Positions 1-4,377 of a stretch of DNA of 6,641 nucleotides are shown one piece after another (position 1 is the stretch's first letter; the number at the start of each line of letters is the position of its first letter). The notes beneath the pieces are model-generated. The model worked only from the letters and a program-made list of their open reading frames with translations, made no database searches and was not told the DNA's origin. The translations under genes and the position numbers were made by a program. This DNA is from Oscillospiraceae bacterium (lineage in GTDB: Bacteria > Bacillota > Clostridia > Oscillospirales > Oscillospiraceae), in NCBI GenBank assembly GCA_016296045.1, contig JAEDKB010000092.1, forward strand, positions 1 to 6,641, written 5' to 3'.

Positions 1-101
1 ATGCGGTAGGGCGCATACGGTTCGACCATGATCCTCTCGACGGCCTCCCGTTTGGCAAGCTCCTCCACAAGCTCTGCTGTGGATGCCTTTGTCAGATCCA
101 T
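1..101 (-). CDS. BC1881-like small protein, N-terminal part (runs off the window edge)
   Basis: The first 33 codons of a gene that continues past base 1. It begins MDLTKASTAELVEEL and continues through AKREAVERI to MVEPYAPYR. The pattern 'sTaELVeELakREgVe' followed by 'VEPY..Y' resembles, from memory, the short BC1881 family found in phages and mobile regions of Firmicutes. Function is unknown in that family. The start is well set by AAGGAGGAT at about 108-116, roughly 8 nt before the ATG at 99-101. The gene lies 51 nt downstream of the Sel1-repeat gene on the same strand, with no evident terminator between them, so co-transcription is likely. The family name rests on a short partial sequence and could be wrong. 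That it is a real gene is more secure. Confidence 0.65.
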   Translation of the reverse strand, partial: MDLTKASTAELVEELAKREAVERIMVEPYAPYR

Positions 102-152
102 GATAAAATCCTCCTTGCAATATTTTGTATTGTCGTTTTTGCGATTTTTTCT

Positions 153-830
153 TTACCAGCCCAGCCGTTCATTGCGCCATTGAATCCTCATTTCGGTATA
201 TCGGCGGTACCATTTTGCCGCCTCTTTATAATTCTTTGTCTTTTCATAAAGCTCCGCCAAATGAAGCATACCTGCCTCGTAGCCCTGTTCGGCGGATTTA
301 TGAAACCAATAAAATGCTTTGGAGATGTCTTTTTCTACATCTTTGCCGACTTTGTACCGGCAGCCCAAACTGTTCTGCGCGTCGGCGTCCCCGAGCTCTG
401 CGTTACATTCATCCGTTTCCAAGGTAGGACCGTCGTCATAATCAATCGAATCCATCAGCATGTCAAAGATTCCGCTTTCAACCAGACTATCCAGTCTCGC
501 ACGATCGGCTTCCCCGACAGGATCCGGATACTTGAACAGATCATTTGTAATGCTAATTTCGGCGGCCTTGTACCACTCTATCGCCCCGCGGTAGTTTTTC
601 CTGACGCCGATGCCCTCCTCATAGCATCTCCCCAACGCAAACTTCGCGTCGGTAAAGCCCTGTTTTGCGGATTTCTTGTATAGCTCCACCGCCTCAGAGA
701 GCAGCGCGGGATTTTTACTTGCGATATAAAGCTCCGCCAGTTGAAACTGCGCCTGTTCGTCGTTCTTTTTCTCCGCCAGCTCCTTGAGCTCCATCATCCG
801 TTTCAGCGGCCCGCTGTAGTTGATCTCCAT
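153..830 (-). CDS. Sel1/TPR-repeat protein, candidate retron accessory protein
   Basis: A 225-residue protein made of Sel1-like (TPR-type) helical repeats, which generally act as protein-binding scaffolds. About four units are visible: residues 24-59 (AQFQLAELY ... AVELYKKSAKQGF), 60-91 (AKFALGRCYEEGIGV ... AIEWYKAAE), 148-184 (AQNSLGCRYKVG ... AFYWFHKSAEQGY) and 185-213 (AGMLHLAELYEKTKNY ... AAKWYRRY). Units two and three are separated by a non-repeat, acidic insert (about 93-147). No signal peptide, membrane segment or catalytic motif is visible, so it is probably cytoplasmic. The start is supported by GGAGG at 840-844, 9 nt before the ATG. The gene begins 67 nt after the reverse transcriptase ends and has a near-consensus promoter in that gap. 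Its role is unknown. Position makes it a candidate retron partner, but Sel1 proteins are common and it may be unrelated. Confidence 0.9.
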   Translation of the reverse strand: MEINYSGPLKRMMELKELAEKKNDEQAQFQLAELYIASKNPALLSEAVELYKKSAKQGFTDAKFALGRCYEEGIGVRKNYRGAIEWYKAAEISITNDLFKYPDPVGEADRARLDSLVESGIFDMLMDSIDYDDGPTLETDECNAELGDADAQNSLGCRYKVGKDVEKDISKAFYWFHKSAEQGYEAGMLHLAELYEKTKNYKEAAKWYRRYTEMRIQWRNERLGW

Positions 831-844
831 TTTAAGTTACCTCC

Positions 845-873
845 ATTATAGCATTTCAAAATATGCGTGTCCA
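845..873 (-). promoter_or_regulatory. Near-consensus sigma-A promoter in front of the Sel1-repeat gene
   Basis: On the minus strand, TGGACA (868-873, five of six matching TTGACA) is separated by exactly 17 bp from a perfect TATAAT (845-850). An extended -10 TG lies one base upstream of the TATAAT. The -10 box abuts the GGAGG ribosome site (840-844). Initiation at the usual distance, around 837-838, would give a leader of only about 7-8 nt and remove most of the Shine-Dalgarno sequence. The Sel1 gene might therefore be read from a nearly leaderless transcript, or from read-through RNA of the reverse transcriptase gene that keeps the GGAGG. Confidence 0.6.
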
Positions 874-897
874 TGTTTTTTTGCAGGAAAGCCATTT

Positions 898-1977
898 TTA
901 CATACTCCATAAGGCGATCTCCCCTTTCAGGAGCGAATCGGACTTCAGCCGATCCAGCGCGTTTCGGAACCATGCGTTTTCCGGCTCGATTTGCAGCACA
1001 TAGCCGACCCGCCCCAGCAGGGAGCGGTAGTATTTCCCCGCATTGGGCAGATCCCCTTCGGTCAACGCGCCGGGCACCGAACGCAGGATATGTTCCGCCA
1101 GACCGAATTTCAATACATAATGCACCTCCTGCCGCAGCTTGCGCTTGTAATCGCGGGATACCGAAACCTTTGCATTGACCGTAAGCCCCGTGACGCTTTG
1201 CCGGTTGGCGTTGGTGATGAAACGGGTCTTTCCCTCGTTCAGCCGGAAGCCCATTTGCTCCAGCATGGTCTTTGCCTTCCGATAGACCGCATAGAGCGGC
1301 CGGTCGGAGGAAAAGGTCATATCGTCGCAATAGCGGGTATAGGCGATATCGTGGGAAGCGCACCATTTCCCGAGATTGTTGTCAAAATTGCGCAGCACAA
1401 GGTTGGACAGCGCAGGAGAGGTCGGCGCACCCTGCGGGAGGACACCCTGCCGGCAGCAGAGCCTGGTCAGCAGCACGCCGACCTGTTTCGGGAAATGCCC
1501 GGTATGGAACGCCGCGCCGTAAACCTGCGCAAAGCGGATGCTGCCGAAAAAATCCGTAATGTCCAGCTTCAATAGATACCGCTTCCCCACATGCGGCAGG
1601 GCGTTCTGCACCGGATTCTTTTTCCGCAGATACGCAGTCGCATACGCGGAAACCGGCAGCTTCACTAAAAGTCCGCGCAGGATTCTTCCCTGCAGCCGCT
1701 TTAACTCGGCGTTGGGCGCGTATAACTGCCGCACGCCGCCGTTTTTCTTTTTCATTGTAATGCGGCGGTAGTCCTGATCCGCGTGCTTCACATAAAAGAA
1801 CAGGCTTTTTCTCCCTTTTTTGAGAAACGCTTTCAGTCGGTCGACATCATACAGATACGGCAGCGGAGAAGCAGCCTTGTGCTCCAACGCCATCTGCGCA
1901 GCCGTCAGAAAACCGTGTTTTTTTACGAAGCCAAGATCGGAAGCCTCGAATTCCACCACATGGCCTTTGATTTTCAT
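898..1977 (-). CDS. Retron-type reverse transcriptase
   Basis: A 359-residue RNA-directed DNA polymerase expected to copy part of the adjacent ncRNA into branched single-stranded msDNA. Visible motifs in order: NALPH at 125-129, matching the NAxxH signature of retron enzymes; LLKLDITDFFGSI at 135-147 with catalytic D139; QGAPTSP at 182-188; the active-site YCDD at 216-219 (D218, D219), where many retrons have YADD; a LNEGKTRF segment at 247-254; and VTG at 262-264, the triplet in the retron Y region thought to help recognise the msr RNA. The length fits a stand-alone retron enzyme with no fused effector, maturase or endonuclease domain. AGAGGGG lies 6 nt before the ATG. The a2 end of the ncRNA lies 21 nt upstream. 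Group II intron and DGR enzymes are less likely because NAxxH and VTG are present and no intron or repeat pair is visible. Confidence 0.93.
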   Translation of the reverse strand: MKIKGHVVEFEASDLGFVKKHGFLTAAQMALEHKAASPLPYLYDVDRLKAFLKKGRKSLFFYVKHADQDYRRITMKKKNGGVRQLYAPNAELKRLQGRILRGLLVKLPVSAYATAYLRKKNPVQNALPHVGKRYLLKLDITDFFGSIRFAQVYGAAFHTGHFPKQVGVLLTRLCCRQGVLPQGAPTSPALSNLVLRNFDNNLGKWCASHDIAYTRYCDDMTFSSDRPLYAVYRKAKTMLEQMGFRLNEGKTRFITNANRQSVTGLTVNAKVSVSRDYKRKLRQEVHYVLKFGLAEHILRSVPGALTEGDLPNAGKYYRSLLGRVGYVLQIEPENAWFRNALDRLKSDSLLKGEIALWSM

Positions 1978-1998
1978 ATTTTTCCCCTCTCTGATCCC

Positions 1999-2013
1999 GG
2001 AAAATCAGCCCTT
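1999..2013 (-). repeat. Retron a2 complementary end
   Basis: Read on the minus strand this is AAGGGCTGATTTTCC, the partner of a1 at 2145-2160. It closes the 3' end of the ncRNA 21 nt before the reverse transcriptase start codon. That gap contains only the ribosome-binding site. Reverse transcription would be expected to begin just inside (5' of) this segment, near 2014-2020. Confidence 0.85.
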
Positions 2014-2081
2014 CCCCGCACAAAATACCGGAGCCATCCGGTCTCCGCTTTCGCTTGCGAAAGCAAAACCTAAAAAATCAG
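2014..2081 (-). other. msd-like template segment with two tandem hairpins
   Basis: This is the part expected to be copied into DNA. It contains GCTTTCGC-AA-GCGAAAGC (2047-2064), extendable by about four wobble-rich pairs on the outside, followed by ACCGGA-TGGC-TCCGGT (2027-2042). The leading segment near 2067-2081 is T-rich (GATTTTTTAGGTTTT) and finds no long partner downstream. The predicted msDNA would therefore hold two short hairpins rather than one long stem. The true boundaries cannot be read from sequence alone. Confidence 0.55.
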
Positions 2082-2140
2082 AAAACAAGACGGCGACTCG
2101 CCGCCCTCTCTGAAAGCAAACGCTTTCAGCCGCACACTAC
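2082..2140 (-). other. msr-like segment: candidate branch G and two hairpins
   Basis: This part would stay as RNA in the msDNA. The minus-strand 5' end reads GUAGUGUGCGG. G2137 within UAG is the best branch candidate by position just inside a1. Hairpin 1 is CTGAAAGC / GCTTTCAG (2122-2129 and 2110-2117) around a 4-nt loop. Hairpin 2 has core CGGCG / CGCCG (2099-2103 and 2091-2095) around a 3-nt loop and can be extended to about 9 pairs with two G-U pairs. Short 7-10 bp hairpins with 3-5 nt loops are typical of msr RNAs. Assignment of the branch base is inference. Confidence 0.65.
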
Positions 2141-2144
2141 GGCA

Positions 2145-2160
2145 AAGGGCTGATTTTTCC
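2145..2160 (-). repeat. Retron a1 complementary end
   Basis: Read on the minus strand this is GGAAAAATCAGCCCTT. It pairs with the a2 segment at 1999-2013: 2145-2157 with 2001-2013 without a mismatch, then CC/GG after one bulged base. In retrons this long-range a1/a2 duplex is needed to present the branch G to the reverse transcriptase. The outer edge is exactly flush with the palindromic element that starts at 2161. Confidence 0.85.
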
Positions 2161-2243
2161 TAAGGAACCTCTGAACAAATCGGCTGCGGCGCTCGTCGGA
2201 TCTTTTGCCGACCGCTCTTGCAGATTTATTCAGAGCTTCCTTA
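2161..2243. repeat. 83-bp near-palindromic element (MITE-like), abutting the retron ncRNA
   Basis: The ends are 20-bp inverted repeats: TAAGGAACCTCTGAACAAAT (2161-2180) and the complement of 2224-2243, matching at 18 of 20 positions. The interior continues the fold less perfectly, with CTGC/GCAG and GTCGG/CCGAC pairs and a loop around 2201-2207. There is no coding capacity. The ends resemble, from memory, those of small non-autonomous insertion elements. No T-run follows the stem on either strand, so it is not a classical intrinsic terminator, although such a hairpin could still affect RNA 3' ends or folding. It fills most of the gap between the VWA-like gene and the retron. The family is unidentified; finding dispersed copies elsewhere in the genome would settle it. 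Confidence 0.7.
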
Positions 2244-2270
2244 ATTCTGCGTTTTCAAAATGTTACATCA

Positions 2271-3302
2271 TTACAGTAGCACCTCCATTTTCCGTCCAAA
2301 GCTTTTCGGCATTGCCCAAATTGTGGGCTTTGGCTCGGCCTTCGGAAATTCCAGGTATCCGTCCGTCAGCACAACGATACCGTCAAACGCTTTTCGGCAC
2401 GCCTGTTCATACACCGCCCGCACATCCGTTCCGCCCGTCATGGTGCGGCGGTAGTGCTTCAGCGGCACGGCGTTGAATACGGCAGCATCGGTAAAGCCCG
2501 AGACATAGACCTCGGCGTACCGGGACAGCTTGGCAAGCTCGCCCAGAAACTGCTCGTACAGCTTGTCCTCGATACTTCCGCTCTCGTCCGCCAGCACGCA
2601 GAGCTTCGACCGCGGCTTGGGAGACAGAAGATCCTCGCAGACACCGAATTCATCAAAGGTGTCGGACAAATACTCCATATCGTCACCGACCAGGCTTTTT
2701 ACCAGGCTTTGCAGGACGATCCGCCAATCCGCCTTTGCGGCGGCAGGACGGTACCGCGCCGACAGCGGCGTGCCGCCCGTTCCGGCAAGCTGCGCTGTGT
2801 ATTCGACCGCCTCCAGCGTTTCGCCGTCCGGCATAGCGCTGCTGCCGTCTGCGTTGCGGGTCAGCAGGTCGCCGTTTCTGAGGTAGGAGCCGCTGTATAT
2901 GCGGATCCTTCTTCGCTGCGCGTCGCTGTCGTTTTGCAGCAGCCGCGCATATATATTTTCGGCGGTGTCGTTCTCGCCGGTAAGGCCGTCCTTCGGCAGG
3001 ACATAGCCGGAGGCTTCAATTTGCGCATTGATCGCCATATCGCAGGCGACATTCCAAAGCCAATGCTGACGGCTGCCTTTTCGGGCCGCGTGCAGATTGG
3101 CAATGTGGAGCATTTCGTGGAGCTGTAACCCGAGCTGTTCCTCCGTGCGCAGGCTGTCCCAAAAATTTGGGTTATAATAAAGCGTTTTCCCGTCGGGTGT
3201 TACGCCTGCCGTCTCGATGCGCTCCGTCGGGATGACATTCCGAAGATTCAGCACGACCGGTGCCAGCCACGGCTCCCGCCAGAGCAGTCTCATGAAATCC
3301 AT
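2271..3302 (-). CDS. Metallopeptidase-like plus VWA-like domain protein (DUF2201 type), partner of MoxR ATPase
   Basis: A 343-residue protein with two modules. The N-terminal part has a zinc-peptidase-like HEMLHI (about 62-67) followed by WNVACDMAIN (83-92), which supplies a possible further ligand. The C-terminal part is VWA-like, with a MIDAS set: D239-x-S241-x-S243 (DESGS), T292 in GGTD and D314 in LTDGY. This matches the VWA-like/putative metallopeptidase family often encoded beside a MoxR ATPase. Such pairs are thought to act as chaperone or remodelling machines; the substrate here is unknown. The start is the ATG at 3300-3302, one base after the ATPase stop codon, indicating translational coupling. 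The frame stays open 73 codons further upstream, but that part overlaps the ATPase and has shadow-like composition. No signal peptide is seen, so the protein is probably cytoplasmic. Confidence 0.88.
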   Translation of the reverse strand: MDFMRLLWREPWLAPVVLNLRNVIPTERIETAGVTPDGKTLYYNPNFWDSLRTEEQLGLQLHEMLHIANLHAARKGSRQHWLWNVACDMAINAQIEASGYVLPKDGLTGENDTAENIYARLLQNDSDAQRRRIRIYSGSYLRNGDLLTRNADGSSAMPDGETLEAVEYTAQLAGTGGTPLSARYRPAAAKADWRIVLQSLVKSLVGDDMEYLSDTFDEFGVCEDLLSPKPRSKLCVLADESGSIEDKLYEQFLGELAKLSRYAEVYVSGFTDAAVFNAVPLKHYRRTMTGGTDVRAVYEQACRKAFDGIVVLTDGYLEFPKAEPKPTIWAMPKSFGRKMEVLL

Positions 3303-3303
3303 T

Positions 3304-4308
3304 TCACACGCGCCCCAGCTTCTTTGCGGCGGAATGGAGAACCTGCATACTCTCCCGGTCGGCTGCCAGCTTCCCGCCCAAAAGCCGCGTGGCGTATTTG
3401 GCAAACAGCACCTCACATTCCGGGCTCTGCTCCGCGATCCAGCGGTATACGGCAGGGAAATGGGCGCATACCGCCTCGTCCTCCTGCAGCGCGACGGCAA
3501 GCGTTGCCGTAAATGCCGCAAGCTGCACGGGAGAGGGCTTTTTTGCCGTACCGTTTACGATCTCCGCAACGGTCGGGCACAGCGTGCTTTGCTGATAAAA
3601 AGCACAGAATTTTGCCTCATGCGCACCCCGCACGGTTCCATGCGCCGCCTCCTGACAGGGAATCCCTGCGGCAAGCGCGGCGGAAAGATTTGCCCACTCC
3701 CTTGGGCAAGCGGTTCCGGTGGATGGCTTTTCCAGAAGCGCGTCCGGATTGGCGTGGATAAAGGCGCGTATCTTGGGGTCGATTTCGTTTTCCTCCGCCC
3801 ACGCGAGCCAAGCCTTTGCGGATACCGGAAAATCCACCGTGAACACGCGGGTCTTGGTGGCGTGTACCATTTCCCGCGCGCCGGTCTCGTCCTCCACGCG
3901 GTTTCCGGCGCCGAACACATAAAGCCCTGGCTGACCGTCCCGCAGCGCATAATCAAACGACACACCGTGCAGCCTCCGCTCGTTAAAGGGCGCATATGCC
4001 AGCTGCTGCAGCGCATCCGGCGCGTTGGTGTATTCGTCAAAGAACAGCACGGTCGGCCGGTTTTCCGCCCGGTTTCCGTCGATCCGCTGCAGCCACCACG
4101 CCCGCGCCTTTTGAAGCTTCCCGCTTTGCGGGGAAATATAATCCTTTCCCTCAAAGCTGCCCGGCGTCTCGGCGGAAAGCCTGATGTCCACAAGATCGGC
4201 GCCGAGCTCCTGCGCGAACCGCGTCACCACCGCCGTTTTGCCGACACCCGGCGCACCCAGCAGCATCACCGGCAGCTTTGCCGCCAGAAACAGAATATTA
4301 CGATCCAT
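3304..4308 (-). CDS. MoxR-type AAA+ ATPase
   Basis: An ATPase of about 334 residues. Numbered from the upstream ATG, it shows Walker A GAPGVGKT (19-26), Walker B VLFFDEY (88-94), sensor 1 in GAGN (134-137) and a PREW segment (203-206) like the sensor-2 region of MoxR proteins. MoxR ATPases use ATP hydrolysis to remodel protein complexes, usually with a VWA-domain partner encoded next door, as here. Two ATGs lie in tandem at 4306-4311. GGAGG (4315-4319) is 6 nt from the inner ATG but only 3 nt from the outer one, so the inner is preferred. The first catalytic motif begins only about 16 residues in, so the usual MoxR N-terminal lead is short. A promoter with an extended -10 precedes the gene, and the downstream VWA-like gene starts one base after the stop. 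Confidence 0.92.
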   Translation of the reverse strand: MDRNILFLAAKLPVMLLGAPGVGKTAVVTRFAQELGADLVDIRLSAETPGSFEGKDYISPQSGKLQKARAWWLQRIDGNRAENRPTVLFFDEYTNAPDALQQLAYAPFNERRLHGVSFDYALRDGQPGLYVFGAGNRVEDETGAREMVHATKTRVFTVDFPVSAKAWLAWAEENEIDPKIRAFIHANPDALLEKPSTGTACPREWANLSAALAAGIPCQEAAHGTVRGAHEAKFCAFYQQSTLCPTVAEIVNGTAKKPSPVQLAAFTATLAVALQEDEAVCAHFPAVYRWIAEQSPECEVLFAKYATRLLGGKLAADRESMQVLHSAAKKLGRV

Positions 4309-4342
4309 CATGCCCCTCCGTTTCGTTTTTTATCATGGAAGC

Positions 4343-4370
4343 AGTATAGCACACGGTATATTAAGACCGA
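4343..4370 (-). promoter_or_regulatory. Promoter and shared upstream motif for the MoxR-VWA pair
   Basis: On the minus strand, an extended -10 TGCTATACT covers 4343-4351. No good -35 is found at 17 bp; the hexamer there is CTCGGT. The predicted start near 4336 leaves a leader of about 25 nt with the GGAGG. Upstream, GGTCTTAA (4361-4368) is shared with the promoter region of the large ATPase gene, where it sits exactly 10 bp closer to the -10. The leader 4321-4350 matches 6411-6440 at 25 of 30 positions. GGTCTTAA may be a regulator site, or it may be a remnant of duplication. Confidence 0.5.
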
Positions 4371-4377
4371 GATATTT

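Larger units (their letters stand above)
1999..2160 (-). ncRNA. Candidate retron msr-msd ncRNA (about 162 nt)
   Basis: The region just upstream of the reverse transcriptase has the layout of a retron primer-template RNA. Its 5' end (2145-2160, a1) is complementary to its 3' end (1999-2013, a2): 13 consecutive pairs plus two more beyond a single bulged base. Inside a1 lies GUAGUG, with G2137 as a candidate branching guanosine. Two msr-like hairpins follow: a perfect 8-bp stem with a 4-nt loop (2110-2129), and a GC-rich stem with a 3-nt loop (core 2091-2103). The msd-like part has a perfect 8-bp stem with a 2-nt loop (2047-2064) and a 6-bp stem with a 4-nt loop (2027-2042). Co-occurrence with a NAxxH/VTG reverse transcriptase makes the call strong. 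The exact ends, the branch base and the msd limits are inferred. No convincing promoter was seen directly upstream. Confidence 0.85.

Noticed and set aside
898..1977. Reverse transcriptase as a group II intron, DGR or Abi enzyme
   Set aside because: No maturase or endonuclease domain, no intron-like RNA structure and no template/variable repeat pair are visible. NAxxH and VTG together favour a retron.
1999..2160. CRISPR array or tandem repeats in the structured non-coding region
   Set aside because: There are no direct repeats with regular spacers. The repetition is entirely inverted and fits hairpins.
2161..2243. Palindrome as an intrinsic terminator of the MoxR-VWA operon
   Set aside because: No run of T follows the stem on either strand, and the arms are longer than in typical terminators.
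2223..2258. Promoter for the retron using TTGAAA near 2253-2258
   Set aside because: No acceptable -10 occurs at 16-18 bp spacing. The AT-rich AATAAAT lies too far away, so the retron may rely on read-through or a less typical promoter.
3303..3521. 73-codon N-terminal extension of the VWA-like protein
   Set aside because: It lies wholly inside the MoxR ATPase gene in another frame, is rich in Arg, Cys, Ser and Pro like a shadow frame, and the ATG at 3300-3302 fits stop-start coupling.
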